From the NCBI GenBank assembly GCA_022457155.1, contig JAJGOT010000037.1:893501-957500 (forward strand): a DNA stretch of 64,000 nt. Direction: 5' to 3'. A program made the position numbers and the translations under genes. Positions 1 to 29,810 of the stretch are shown piece by piece (position 1 is the first letter of the stretch; each line of letters opens with the position of its first letter). The notes below the pieces were generated by a model. It was given only the letters and a program-made list of their open reading frames with translations, ran no database searches and was not told the DNA's origin. This stretch comes from Cladopsammia gracilis. Taxonomy: Eukaryota > Cnidaria > Anthozoa > Scleractinia > Dendrophylliidae.

Positions 1-599
1 TCTGTTTTGTAAATACTTCCGCCGTTTAAAAGATTATTATGATTCGAACTTGGCTCTATCTGGTTTAGAGAACACATTCTGAAGTAAGAATCAATGAAAA
101 GGGCTTTATTAACCATAGATCCGCTAAAATAAAGGCCCGTTTGTATCTGGGGTGTATAATAACTAGGCACTCGAGTCATAGCTATTTTCCGCTTGAAAGG
201 ACATTTGAACTCCAAAAGAATTACATTGTTTTCTTTGTCTACATAATAGCCGTCAGGGCTGCATATAATCTTTCTATATAATGAGTGATCTGTTGCTAGA
301 TTAAGGGATATACTGTTGGCAAAAACTCGAACACAATGCTTCTGTTCAAAGCATTTGCGAGCGATCGGTTCGAACAGATTGCCCCAGGTACAAGCCGTAT
401 TGCTGTGCATGTCGGCTGGCTGTAATTTCTTTAAAAACAAGCTCTGTGGTGTTTCAAATGGCGAAACTCCGATCAAGGCTGCAATTTCGGAGGCCCCAAG
501 AGTATTTTGTCGATAACTCACCCAGTCGGCGCTCTTTTGTTTTAGACCAGTGTTCCTCGATTTGAGAAAGTTCAAGAACACTTGTGTTGTCGTCATCAT
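1..599 (-). CDS. Virus-like YqaJ/lambda-exonuclease-type nuclease (partial, runs off the window)
   Basis: An open frame of 199 codons reads from an ATG at 599-597 to the window edge without a stop. Early residues contain DWVSYRQNTLGASEIAALIG, then a WGNLFEP stretch, SPDG, LEFKCP, and a YYTPQIQTGLYF stretch. The order GxxxE, D (SPDG), ExK (EFK) and a late glutamine is the signature of the PD-(D/E)xK fold of YqaJ-type exonucleases, which resect double-stranded DNA in viral recombination and genome processing. It is intronless and closely packed behind two small ORFs on the same strand. Its ATG overlaps the stop of the preceding ORF as ATGA. A promoter-like motif lies at 619-631 inside the 3' end of that ORF. 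The family call rests on motifs; the virus group is not identified and the C-terminus is not visible. Confidence 0.7.
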   Translation of the reverse strand, partial: MMTTTQVFLNFLKSRNTGLKQKSADWVSYRQNTLGASEIAALIGVSPFETPQSLFLKKLQPADMHSNTACTWGNLFEPIARKCFEQKHCVRVFANSISLNLATDHSLYRKIICSPDGYYVDKENNVILLEFKCPFKRKIAMTRVPSYYTPQIQTGLYFSGSMVNKALFIDSYFRMCSLNQIEPSSNHNNLLNGGSIYKT

Positions 600-1021
600 T
601 GATATACAAAGGTAAAGTGTTTTTTCAATTGGTAAAACCCGAGCATCTCTGTTCGAAACGCTGCGAGCGGTGTCTTGCCTTCGATGAAATCCGCAACAAA
701 GCTTGCATTACGGATCCTGTGTAAAGGGTCAAGATCATTCAAGGTTATAGAGGATTTTTTTTCTTGCTCATCAAGCCATGCATTCAGCTCATGCTGGCTG
801 ATGTTTGAGTTTGCAAGGACATCTCGAATAACCACCGATGATGGCGGTTGTGGTAAAACCGCCTCATGCTCGTGAAGAACTCGACGGTTTCTTCTAAAGA
901 TCGGGCAGCCCTTATTCATATGATTATAAAACGTTGACACGCAAACCATTCGCTGACAGTCGGGGCACGGGAGTTTTGAATTACTTGCCTTCAGTTGAGC
1001 AGCAAAAAGTAGCATAGGCAT
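596..1021 (-). CDS. Small virus-like ORF with a zinc-finger-like Cys/His motif
   Basis: This is a 141-codon frame from ATG 1021-1019 to TGA 598-596. I chose this ATG because the conserved upstream motif (1042-1054) and a TATA-like GTATAC lie just before it; the open frame extends a few codons further upstream without an ATG. Near the N-terminus it has CPDCQRMVCVSTFYNHMNKGC, a C-x2-C...H-x4-C pattern resembling the finger in the neighbouring ORF. The rest is polar and alpha-helical in appearance, with no recognised domain. The stop overlaps the start of the downstream nuclease ORF (ATGA). It could be a viral DNA-binding or regulatory protein, but the function is unknown. Confidence 0.6.
   Translation of the reverse strand: MPMLLFAAQLKASNSKLPCPDCQRMVCVSTFYNHMNKGCPIFRRNRRVLHEHEAVLPQPPSSVVIRDVLANSNISQHELNAWLDEQEKKSSITLNDLDPLHRIRNASFVADFIEGKTPLAAFRTEMLGFYQLKKHFTFVYQ
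600..631 (-). promoter_or_regulatory. Virus-like promoter motif 3
   Basis: CAATTGAAAAAAC (631-619, minus strand), CTTTACC, GTATAT, then the ATG at 599. This copy lies inside the last codons of the upstream ORF, so the sequence is both coding and probably regulatory. Confidence 0.5.
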
Positions 1022-1054
1022 CGTGTATACAAGGGGTAAGCGTTTATTCAATTG
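1022..1054 (-). promoter_or_regulatory. Virus-like promoter motif 2
   Basis: CAATTGAATAAAC (1054-1042, minus strand), then CTTACCCC, GTATAC and the ATG at 1021. It fills almost the whole 50-bp gap between two ORFs. Confidence 0.55.
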
Positions 1055-1071
1055 ACAACACCGACGAGGTG

Positions 1072-1518
1072 TTAAAATTCTTTGCTAACAGAAACTATGT
1101 CAAAAGTTTCTAAAAAATAATCAAGATCTTTCTCAGGTACAACACATTCGTATCCATCGCTATGAACTATTAAAACGCTTGGATAATTACAAACGTTAGG
1201 AACAAAACGTGGGGGAACACACCGTTTCGAAGGCGGGCAGCCGTTTTTAAGGTGTAGGGAAACAGTTTGTCTAGACAATCGTTGATTACAGCCGAGACAA
1301 AGCTCTTTCGGTCGGGCTTCTGTTCGCAGCTTCTTACAAGCGTATTTTTGATGCTCAACAAGCGAATGACCTTGTGTGAAGTTTAAGCCGCAATGTCTGC
1401 AAGGATTGTATTCGAACGTCCCTTTGTTCTTTGCATATAAATCGTCGCCTTCTTTCAACTCAATTCCCCGCATTTTCAAAAACGCAACGGCAGTCATTGG
1501 TTCGTTGACGAGGGGCAT
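1072..1518 (-). CDS. Small virus-like ORF with two zinc-finger-like motifs
   Basis: This is a 148-codon frame from ATG 1518-1516 to TAA 1074-1072, intronless. It contains two Cys/His clusters: CRHCGLNFTQGHSLVEHQ followed by a cysteine, and CLGCNQRLSRQTVSLHLKNGC. Both look like degenerate C2H2/C2HC fingers, and the second resembles the finger of the downstream ORF, which suggests the two genes share an origin by duplication. Only 50 bp separate its stop from the next ATG. The copy of the conserved motif at 1544-1556 lies 26 bases upstream of its ATG, with a TATA-like stretch (ATATAA) between them. A viral nucleic-acid-binding protein is likely, but it matches no family I can name. Confidence 0.6.
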   Translation of the reverse strand: MPLVNEPMTAVAFLKMRGIELKEGDDLYAKNKGTFEYNPCRHCGLNFTQGHSLVEHQKYACKKLRTEARPKELCLGCNQRLSRQTVSLHLKNGCPPSKRCVPPRFVPNVCNYPSVLIVHSDGYECVVPEKDLDYFLETFDIVSVSKEF

Positions 1519-1556
1519 TGTCACCTTTATATGGGGTGTAAGGGTTTTTTCAATTG
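1519..1556 (-). promoter_or_regulatory. Virus-like promoter motif 1
   Basis: On the minus strand CAATTGAAAAAAC (1556-1544) is followed by a CTTAC-like run, a TATA-like ATATAA and then the ATG at 1518. The same arrangement stands before the other two ORFs of the cassette. Confidence 0.55.
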
Positions 1557-1611
1557 GTTATGTCTAGCTTGCCGTTGTGGAGACTCTTACAGGGTTTGAG
1601 GGAGGGGGTAT

Positions 1612-1800
1612 CAGAGTAGTGAGTGGGGAGGGACGTCAAATGCGGTTTTTCAGATACCTAAATAAGCCGCCAAACGCCCGAGTTACCGGGCCCCCAGGTC
1701 GAATGCAATGAGGCCTGGGGGCCCGGTAACTCGGGCGTTTGGCGGCTTATTTAGGTATCTGAAAAACCGCATTTGACTCCCTCCCCACTCTCTACTCCCT
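1612..1800. repeat. Long perfect hairpin bounding the viral cassette
   Basis: Arms 1635-1698 and 1714-1777 are perfect 64-bp reverse complements around a 15-base loop. Pairing continues outward with one bulge (1621-1633 with 1778-1790) and a further imperfect stretch. It sits between the viral ORFs and the BLM gene. It may be the remnant of a viral hairpin telomere or junction, or an unrelated palindromic MITE. Confidence 0.75.
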
Positions 1801-2075
1801 GGGAATGAGGTTGTGAGCTACTTAGTGGTGGTGGTGGTCCACTAACCCACAGCCCAAACCCCAACCTAGATGACTAGGGGTTACTGTTTGTCTGATCTCT
1901 TCCCCTATACCAACCCAGTATGGTTGAACTTACCGACTGAAGGTTAATAAGGGAAATAATCAACAGGATTCTCAGAGGTGCCCGATCTAATCTACGGCAT
2001 CAAGATCATAGCCCATGGGAGTACAGACAAACTATAAATTTATTTGGAAAGTTAACATAATTTTGTTTTGCACAG
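1801..2075. other. Non-coding sequence before the first visible BLM exon
   Basis: No exon or RNA gene is recognised here. The stretch ends with the splice acceptor of the first identifiable BLM exon. The BLM start codon is either upstream of the viral cassette or in an exon too small to see. Confidence 0.4.
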
Positions 2076-20271
<18,196 letters not shown>

Positions 20272-20821
20272 ACAGTGTTGAAATGTGTTAAACGAGAAAT
20301 ATTCAAGCAAACATGCATTGTTTTACCTAAGTCATGGAGGTTTTAATGGCGCCACCTCGGCCAGTCAAATGATTTACACGATGAATATTGTAATGTGTTA
20401 AACGAGAAATATTCAAGCAAACATGCATTGTTTCACATACGAACTTAAAACTGATGTACCTGAGGGAGAAAATGCCTTATTTTAATCATGTGTATGAGAG
20501 CAAAAGGTGGCACACAACGTAAAATTCTAATTATACAGCCTCAGACTTGGTTCTGGGTGTAATTTTGAGATGGAAAGGTTGTTATAAAAGCAAATTTAGA
20601 CATTACAATTCCTTTTGCCTTGATCTTTGAAGATGCACCTAAGTGATCAGCATATTGGCGAGATGAAAACAATATATTCATATATTGATATTGCTGGAGA
20701 ATATAATGGGAAAGAATCTATCTTATTTTTTTTTTCAGAATGCCAATAAAATTTATTGAAACGTTTTTTAACCTAATTGTTTCTTTCAATGGCCTGTGAT
20801 ATATAATGACAATGAAATTTC

Positions 20822-21030
20822 TAAATAGACCTCTTTAGCTTGTATGTTTTGTTTTCCCAATGTAGGTCATGTGATGTTTTCAAGGGAATTTGTCCTTTGT
20901 CTTTTCATAAATTATACATACATATACACGTGAAGAAAACAAAATTTATAAGAAACAGTTCTCTAGGTTAACATCACATGATCTACATTGGGAAAACTAA
21001 ACGTACAAGCTAAAGAGGTCTAAAAATGTT
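20822..21030. mobile_element. Inverted-repeat element (MITE-like)
   Basis: TAGACCTCTTTAGCTTGTA at the left pairs with TACAAGCTAAAGAGGTCTA at the right, and the inner CCCAATGTAGGTCATGTGAT pairs with ATCACATGATCTACATTGGG. The arms are about 60 bp. Confidence 0.7.
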
Positions 21031-21839
21031 ACTTCATCAAGCCTTGTAGACATAAGACATAATTGTTTTGTTTTTGTTGTATTTTAACACCTTAAACTGA
21101 TTTCATTCGAAATTTTCTCGAAAACGCTTCCATAGAAATTTGTAAAATTTTGTAGACCTCAGGACAAGTACGTCAGGTCGAAAATCCAGAGAGCGTTTTC
21201 CAAAATTATCTCTTGATGACAAGTAATTCGGTATTATGTAAAACAGGGAGTGACGTCATAACGTTGCCTTGGCAACTCCGATTTCAATAAAACTTACCTC
21301 ATCTGAAACTTTAATCTTTCTCTAGTACAGCTGATGCAATCGATTTTCCGTTGTATCGTTTGTGGTGGTACACAAGTTTCTCAAAGCTAAACAGTATGGT
21401 CATTCAAAAACCCAGTCGAGCCACCTTAATGGTATATATGTATTAAAGAGGAAAACTTTGTACGAGATTGTTTCAGTCAGGACAGGAGAAACTGTCCGTT
21501 GTCCGTATTTTAAAATACTGAGTATAAGAGAAAATAATGGGCTTTTGGCCGGGACCAGAAGAACTGTCCGTAATAACGTGATGTCCGTATTCACCGGGTT
21601 TCGACTGTACATGTGAAAATTAATTCGTTATTACACCAGCAGAGCTTTGCTGTGACTTGCTTACAATTAGACGGCAAATTTTTCTGAAAAACAAAACGTT
21701 CGGTAACGCTACGAGAACCAACGTTTTCTCTGTGGGTGTGGCCGTAAACAGAAGTAAACAAGACTTGTAGAAGATGATAGCTTTGTAGAAGATGATAGAT
21801 TCGTCCAAAATAGTAGACCGCTAAAACTCGTGTAAACCT

Positions 21840-24800
21840 TTGGGGTTAAATGCTTGTTAGTGAGTATATTGTGATTTTGTTTTGGAATAACAGTTTGAAA
21901 CTGAGTCAGGAAAGAGAATACTTACCTGTACCGTGAGAAGAATCCTAAAGTTTTTTTTGTTTGTGAAAGCATCGATATTTTCACACGAAACCTTCATCCC
22001 ATCGTGTTATTTCGTGGACGCGCGTTTCTAAATTTGATGCTTGACACTAAGTTCATAACATTTGTGGCGGCATAGTCATAGCTTTTTGCTTTAGCTCTGC
22101 CATACAGTTTTGGGCGCGCACAGTTGCTGTACAAAGCGAGGAGTCGTCTTCTGAACTATTGCTCCCGCGAATAACTTGATGTCATAAACGTTAATTTGAT
22201 GTCACACACGACATTTAAACCAGAGCGCGTGCTCGCGAGCAATCGTTCACCAGCGGCAATTGTTGATGTTGAACGAACCTTTACTTGTATCAACTTTAAT
22301 TTGAGCATCATATATTCCTTTGAACGAACAATGCTTCTTCCGTTAAGTAAGAAAACAAAACAAAAGAACGCAAAATCACGTCTCGTCCTTGTTTGATTTC
22401 AAACGTAACTAACCTGCGGTTTTAACGCTTGTAAGTCGTCGTTTGCGCGTGTAACTTTTGAATAATAGTTTAAAACTGAGTCAGATAAGATAAAATACTT
22501 TCCTAAACTGTGAGTAGAATCCTCAAGTTATTTATCAATTATTAGATGAGGTTGAGCAAAATATCGCGATTTGTCAGTGGAAAATAATTGATTTGTCAGT
22601 GGCAAATAATTGATCTGCGAGACACTGACAAATCACGATATTTTGTAATAGCTTAGTTCAATAACTGTTTTATCATTCGATCACCGAGTTTCTTTTTCAA
22701 TTTAACATTTATTCATAACTGCTAAAACAGAGCAGAAATCGAGCTGCCTTTGTAGAGGACGGGAGTAAAACAATTATTCGCAGCAAAACAACTTTGTACC
22801 GCTGTTGTGCGCATGAGCAGAATTATTCGTAGACAGTTATTCGCTGTTCACGTGGTGGGCTCTCGAAATGCATCGAATGATAATAGTTGTTATTTGAAGG
22901 TATCCATATTATCATTCGAACGGTTTCAAACAGAAGCATATCACAAATACGCTAGTTTGAAATAGATCATTTTCCCTTCAAACTGTGTGATACTGTTTAC
23001 AAAACAGTCTTGTTTGTGACGCGTTTGTTATACCTGGTGTCCACGTTTTGCCGATTGTCGCTAAGTTAGCTCTACCATTTCTTTTTTTTTGCACAAAATT
23101 TGTGCAGACATCGAGGAATTCTCTTATCTCAACAAGAGATTATAATTGGATAGTATCCAGCCGCTGTGGTACTATATAACGTTCTTTGCTCAAATAGGAC
23201 CATTTTACGTTCTTTTTCACATGCGAAATTACCACCGCGATGGTCGCCAATTTTTTAATTTGCTGACTCCGTCTGGCTTGACGCGCTGATTCATGAAAGC
23301 GAGTCTTCCGGAAGTCAACCAGCTCACCGGAAAATGTTTTCGCGTGGTCCGCATTGTTACTAAAAATAACTTTTTTGCAATTAAGATATCCCAAAGCCAT
23401 CACTGGGAGACTCCCTCTCTCTCCAATTATTTTCTCTTGATCTCGATTAATATGATGTCATAAACGTCAGTTTTACGTTACACAGGAAATTGAAACCCGA
23501 GCGCCGGTTCGCGAACAAACGCAATGGCTGGCAGCGATTATTGACTTTGAACGCTTCTTTTTTATCTATTTTAATTAAAACAGTGCGTCAATTTAAACTT
23601 GTAGTAATCAACCATAAGGAAAATGCGTTCGCGCAAAAGAAGGTATGTGAAAACGTGACAGCGAGCCAAAGTAAATACCAGTTCCCACCTGGTTTGCACC
23701 TGAAAAGAAAAAAAGAAGAATCTTGGCGGGGGGGGGGGGGGGGGGGGGCTAAAGTGGCGTGGAAACAGAAGCAGAGGAAAGCTGAATTCAATCCGGCTAC
23801 TACACAGGACACCCAACACAAGATTAGGATTGCGCGAACGCAATAACAATAAATTAATATACCCCAGGGGCAGGAAGGAAACTGTTGAAACTGTTGCGAG
23901 AAAACAGCGCAGTTTCTCGACATTATTTGTCTTTTCTGGAAATTCATAGCGATTTTCTATAATTTCATAGAGTAAAAAAATATAATTGTAAAAAAGATAT
24001 ATTGTAGTCAAATACTAACTAAGAATTAAAAAAATTGCATTGTATTATTAGCATACCTTACCTTAGTTTTGTTCATAACTGAGAATGCTTTCTAAAGCAT
24101 CGTTAATTAATAGTTTTTTTTTATCAGCGCAAGGAGTGACATGGGTTGGTGCATTTACAAACTCGTTTTTTTCTAATATAACTCACGGATTTTATTCTGT
24201 TAGCGCACTTCTCCATGTGCTTATTTGAAAACGCATTTTCAGTTTATGAACAAAATCCACTAACAAGTTGACAAACAAATACCAGATACAATGTGACATT
24301 TATTATCATTGCGTGTTAAAAGTTAAAACGCTTGTTAGTAAGTACACTGTAATTTTGTTTCATTGGCGTGTGTAACTTTTGAATAATAGTTTGAAACTGA
24401 GTCAGGAAAGAGAACACTTACCTGTACCGTGAGTAGAATCCTAAAGTTCTTTATTGTTTGTGAAAGCATCCATATTATCGTACGAATGGATTCACGCGAA
24501 TCCATTCTCCCATCGTGTTATTCCGGTGCTATTTCGTGGACGAGCGCTTCTAAATTTGATGTTTGACACAAAGTTCATAAAATTATTTTGGCGGCATAGT
24601 CATACCTCGTTGCTTTAGCTCTGCCATGCAGTTTTGGGCACCGACAGTTGCTGTACAAAGCGAGGAGTCGTCTTCTGAACTATTGCTTCCGCGAATAACT
24701 TGATGTCACAAACGTTAATTTGATGTCACACACAACATTTACTGCGCCTTTCAATAACATGCGGAATTTGAAATTCAAATTTCCACCAACGGTTGCGTTT

Positions 24801-25980
24801 TACACTGCCGTCAATCATCTTAGCTTACCTCTCAGGAAACAGATCTTCACTTCAATGAGTTCAAAAGGTCACGCCCGTGCATTATGATTGGTAGATTTCG
24901 ATCCATTTTGTTTGTTTCTTTTTTTACATGGTCCGTTGGATTTCGTATTAATTATGATTGACAGCAGGGAATAACGCAACCGTTGGTGGAGATTTGAATT
25001 TTAAATTCCGCATGTTATTGAAAGGCGCAGTAAACCAGAGCGCGTGCTCGCGAGCAAGCGCGCACCGGCGGCGATTGTTGATGTTGAAGGAGTCTTTCCC
25101 TGTGTCTCTTTCTCTGTTGATGATGAGCAGTATATTTTCCTTTGGACAGCCAATGCTTCTTCCACAAAACAAACTGAAATACATCAAATTATATTAAATT
25201 ATAAGAGCAAACATAGTAACCGCGTTAAATGCGAAGCACGAGCTATTCTAAGTCGGTCACCCCTCCATAAATCCATGTCAACGATACCGTGTTGTGGGTA
25301 AGGTTGATATATTGCCGCTTGACACTGCGTTCGAAACGGAGTTTTGTTTGACGGGCTTTATCATGACCTGGTGTCTTCATTTTGCTGATTGTCGCTGCAG
25401 ACATCAAGGAATTCTCTTCTGAATTTTTGTTGTCTGGAATAATTTGATGTCATAAACGTAAGTTTTACGTCACACTGGAAATTTTAGCCCGAGCATGTGC
25501 TCGCGAACAAGCGCGCTCCGTCAGTCAACGTGTCTTTCTCTTGTCTTAACCAGTGTGTGAATTTAAATAACAAAAAATACACCCCAAAAGCAAACAGCGC
25601 AGTTTCAAGGTATTTTATTTGCCTCTTCTGAAAATTCATAAGGATTTTTTTACATTTCGTGGAGTACGGTAATTTTTTTTTAGTCAAATCCTATGTAAGA
25701 ATTATAAAAAGTACATTGAATTATTATCCTACCTTACCTTAGTTATGTACATAACTGAGGATGCTTTCTAAAGCATGATTGGTAAAAAGCTTTTATATTG
25801 TTGTTGTTTGGTTTTTTTTTTCTATTGGACTAGCGCGAGGAGTGACATGAGTTGTTACATTTAAAAAACAAAACTCACGGATTTTATTGTTACTGCACTT
25901 CTCCATCTGCTTACTATTTGAAAACGCATTTTTATGAACAAAATCCACTAACAAGTCGACAAACAAATACCAACACTTTG
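21840..25980 (+). repeat. Array of diverged repeat blocks
   Basis: Several motifs recur in the same order. AAACTGAGTCAG with GTGAGTAGAATCCT occurs near 21900, 22480 and 24400. GATGTCATAAACGT occurs near 22180, 23455 and 25447, with a GATGTCACAAACGT variant near 24700. GCTCGCGAGCAA or GTTCGCGAACAA occurs near 22230, 23507, 25046 and 25500. CCTGGTGTC...GATTGTCGCT occurs near 23034 and 25368. GAACAAAATCCACTAACAAG occurs near 24247 and 25936. The spacing suggests an ancestral unit of about 1.2 kb amplified locally and then diverged. I see no coding potential. Confidence 0.65.
24742..25030. mobile_element. TA-target MITE, copy 1
   Basis: 289 bp with TIRs CTGCGCCTTTCAATAACATG / complement, flanked by TA on both sides. 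The related repeat block at about 22213 shows the empty site (ACATTTAAACCAGAGCG), proving the borders. A second copy lies at 29941-30228. Confidence 0.9.
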
Positions 25981-26147
25981 TTACATTTATAATTATTATT
26001 TTATTATATAAAATACATTTATAATATTCTGTTTTTACATTTGTACAAAGCATATAACACATATAATTATCATCTGAGGCTTATAAGCTTTCAAACACAA
26101 GAAGTTGTAGTTGTGCGAGAAGGCATTACTCAAGAGTATTTTGTTGT

Positions 26148-29100
26148 CTATCGAAAGCGCACAGTAAGAATTCGTGGTTGATCAGGAATACTTTCTGGTG
26201 CAAGTCTTCTCTCTTGTGACAGAGGTATAGATGACCAATCAAACGTAGAATACTGCATGATGGATCTCTGAAGTCCTCGTCTTTTAATAGCGTCCTCTAA
26301 AACATTTCCATCGTCACTGTAACAACAATTACATATGAAACTTATTAATGTTTCCCCCTTTCTTTTCAGTTCCAAGCATCAAACACGTTTCTCTCAGTGT
26401 ACTGCAACGATACTTATGGATACTTCAAACCTTCGCGGGTGTCCTTTGGAAAACAATTCGTACATGCGCCAGTTTCAAGTGTAAAATGACAAACTTTATA
26501 TCAAAAGAAAGCTTAATAAATGTAGTTTTCGATAAACAATATACTTTTAGCAACTTTTTCTTTTTCAAATGGCCAGGAGCCGCTAAACCGCCAAACGACC
26601 GAGGGTTCTTCAATTTAATTTATTGGGTATCAAATGCTAAAGGACACCCGCGAAGGGTTGGGAATGGTGATGTAACACTTCCTTGAGGTTGGTTTGCTAA
26701 GGTCAATGTTAACGTTGTACAACAAAGGGTAACTGAATATCCAGTTTGGTGTGCTGGCCATGCAAAAACTGGACATCCAGTCCATTCTGCCAGCCACACA
26801 AATGCAGATAAGTTAGCAAGTTCCACAGAGAAAAAAAAAAACAGTAGTAATACTAGAACCAGACTGTTGCCATAGCGATGGCCCAGTTAATCACCTAACA
26901 GGTGGGGGATATACCAACCTAATGGTACTCTCAGATATTTTACTTTCCTGTTCATCTTTATCATCTGCATTAAAGATGCAAAGAACAACTGTATTAGTCA
27001 CACAATTAATGCAAATAGTGTTATATCCTAATATTTTCCATCACCTACACTTTGATGGATCAATACTGCAATTCTTTATCAGTTGATGCTACAATAATGG
27101 TATCAAACAAATGTCCAGTCATTGTCATTATGTAACAGGTTACCATAGCAACAGTATAACATGTTCAAGACACCCTTAATTTTATCTTTAAGTGCTTATA
27201 ACTACAAAAATGAGGTTGGTGAGCCTTGTTTTTTGATATTGAATTGTAATTAGCATGTTGAGATACAACTTTTTGCCAAGTTTAAAGAAATTCTTGGGAA
27301 GGGTTCAGAGCAGGCTTTTAGCCAGAAATTGAAAAGTGGCCGTCCAGACGATATTTTCCATCATAATCTTTTAAAGGATTAGGTGCACTTTTCATGAATT
27401 TCTTCAAAAAGTGGGCATCCACAGGACGCCTGGACGCCCTGCTGGCTAAAAGCTTGGTTCAGAGCCACATTAAATTTCTCGAAAATTTAAGGTGCCACAT
27501 ACTCACAATATCCATTTCATTGGACTGTTCAAAAACTTGTACACACCTTGGGAAAAACCAAAGCTGTCAAACGTTGCTGAAGGCGGAGGAGCATAGACTT
27601 TCTTTGGTGGACCATCCACTCGTCGACCAAATGCTACAGACTCCTTCACTATTTCTCTATCTGGCTCATATTTCTTTCGGGCCTTTTCCCTTTCTGCTTT
27701 GGTGATTTCTAGAGTTCGATTAAAGAAATCAACTTCCATTAAACATTCAATGAAGACATGGGGCAAGAGAAGAGAACTGCTCAAAACTGGAAAGACCATT
27801 ATTTTATCCACCCTACAACTGTATAATCCAGCAACTTTTTTCATTTCTCCACCTCAAGTTGAATACAGGCAACCAACTTGTGCAACGTGTCATGCAACAA
27901 TGTTGCATATTGCAGCCCTTGTTGCTTACTGATGCACCTATGCGCCCAACAAATGTGCATGTTGCAGAAAATAGACATCTCTTCTACTTTCTGCAACATG
28001 AAAATTTGTTGCATGAATAGGTGGTAATATGATATGATAATATTGTAAAGTGTTTAATTATCAAATTTTACCTTTCCTATCCAGCAACTCAACGGAGGGG
28101 ACATGGTGCACTACATACGATCTGTAATCATAATCTTGAGCCAATGGATTAGCAAAAAGATCTAAGAAAAAATAAACAGAAACAAATGCAAGTAGTTTAA
28201 AAAGGTTCTTTATTATCACAGATCTTTTAAGCTGTCGGAGTACACTCATGAAGGGAATGAGTTTTAAAAACATGCACCTGCAGGAGTCTCAATATTTTAT
28301 ACATCTGTAGCCTGAGAAAACAGACGTCATTTCGCGGCGCCACCACTGAGGCCTCTGCGAAACTGACACGTCAGTTTCGCGGAGGCCCCAGTGGTGGCGC
28401 CGCAAAATGACGTCTGTTTTCTCAGGCTTCGATCAGGCTAATACATCTGGGGATCTGAGTGTTTCAGGGTTATGAGTTTCAAAACAACTTTTGCAAGGCC
28501 ATGGCACAATTGACAAGGACAGGTGAAAATGCCAATAGTGCAGGTTATATAGCTAGTGTTCTGCCAGGTCCATCATTAAAGTTATAATTTATTACCAGCA
28601 GTAATCTTAGGGTAATGGAGTGTGTTACGGTTATTTGAGGAGATACCAATTTTTATAGGATTTCTAAAATATAACTTGACTGCTTTTTTTTCTTTTAATG
28701 TTATAAAAACAAAATTTCAAAGGGACATACTGTTACTGTATTGAGACGTAATTCTAAACGGCACCAAAGGTTCTAAATGGCAGATGTCAACCAATGAAAA
28801 ATCCTTGAAGCATTTCACTTGCATTCACAAGACATCAAGAAGATCACAGAGATCCCACCAAATTACTAAGCGTTCTCCTTTGTGGAACACAATTATTATT
28901 ATTATTATTATTATTGTCAGGATAAAGTAGGCACATTTAAGTTGCTTAACCGTGTGAATTGCTATACCGATAATTTTACAATGTTTGAATCGACAAATTA
29001 GTTATATGGCTTAAAAAAAAAACAAGCAAACAACATTGTGCTTACTAAGTATCTTGAGGCACTGCATGGCTCTGAGCTCATGAACAACATCGGTAAGTTT

Positions 29101-29777
29101 TAACAACTGATTTCCATTAAGTAATAACACCTGAAGACAAGTCAAGTGTCGCAAACAACCATTCAGCTCCACCATCATGTTATCTTGGAGATACAGTTCT
29201 CTTAATTGATAGTTTGAATTAAAACAATTCAACTTTCGTAGCTGCAACAATAAGCAAAAGTAGGTAAATTAAACAAAAAGAAACAAATAAGTGCACATGT
29301 TGACCATTTTCTGTTAGCCTTCAGGTTTATACTGTCAAGAAAATACCCATGAATACTAGAACATTATTTCCAAACAACGTCACATTTATATATCAGTCAA
29401 TCTCAGCAATGCCCATCCCTCCAAGGTATAAGTCGTGGGGCATTTATTCATGTTTGTAATCCCAGGGGTGTGGCATTAGCCTATCCTATGCCATTTGACA
29501 GCATCATATGACATGATTCTCTCATCTTACAAATTCTGGTTTTCAGTTTCCAGCAACTAGTTCATCAGCAACTATCTCTAAGAAGGTCTCAATGTTATGA
29601 GATAGCAGATCAATAGAATTATGATAAATTACTGGAAGAATACTTACAAGTAGTGTCAGTGTGGATGGGGTGAGGGTTGCAAGTCTTCTTAAATTTTTAC
29701 GGCTCACTGGAAGACCACTTATAGTGAATGTGACACCGTGATGAAATGAAGATTGTAGTAGTAGTAGTAGTAGCAGT

Positions 29778-29810
<33 letters not shown>

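Larger units (their letters stand above)
20437..26147. other. Intergenic region between the convergent BLM and LRRC72 genes
   Basis: No credible gene; frames here are short and unrelated to known proteins. It holds an inverted-repeat element (20822-21030), a block of diverged repeats (21840-25980) and a complete TA-type MITE (24742-25030), listed separately. Confidence 0.6.

Noticed and set aside
23490..24011. Overlapping frames on both strands around a G-run at 23729
   Set aside because: They consist of low-complexity Gly/Pro runs within the repeat block and resemble no protein.
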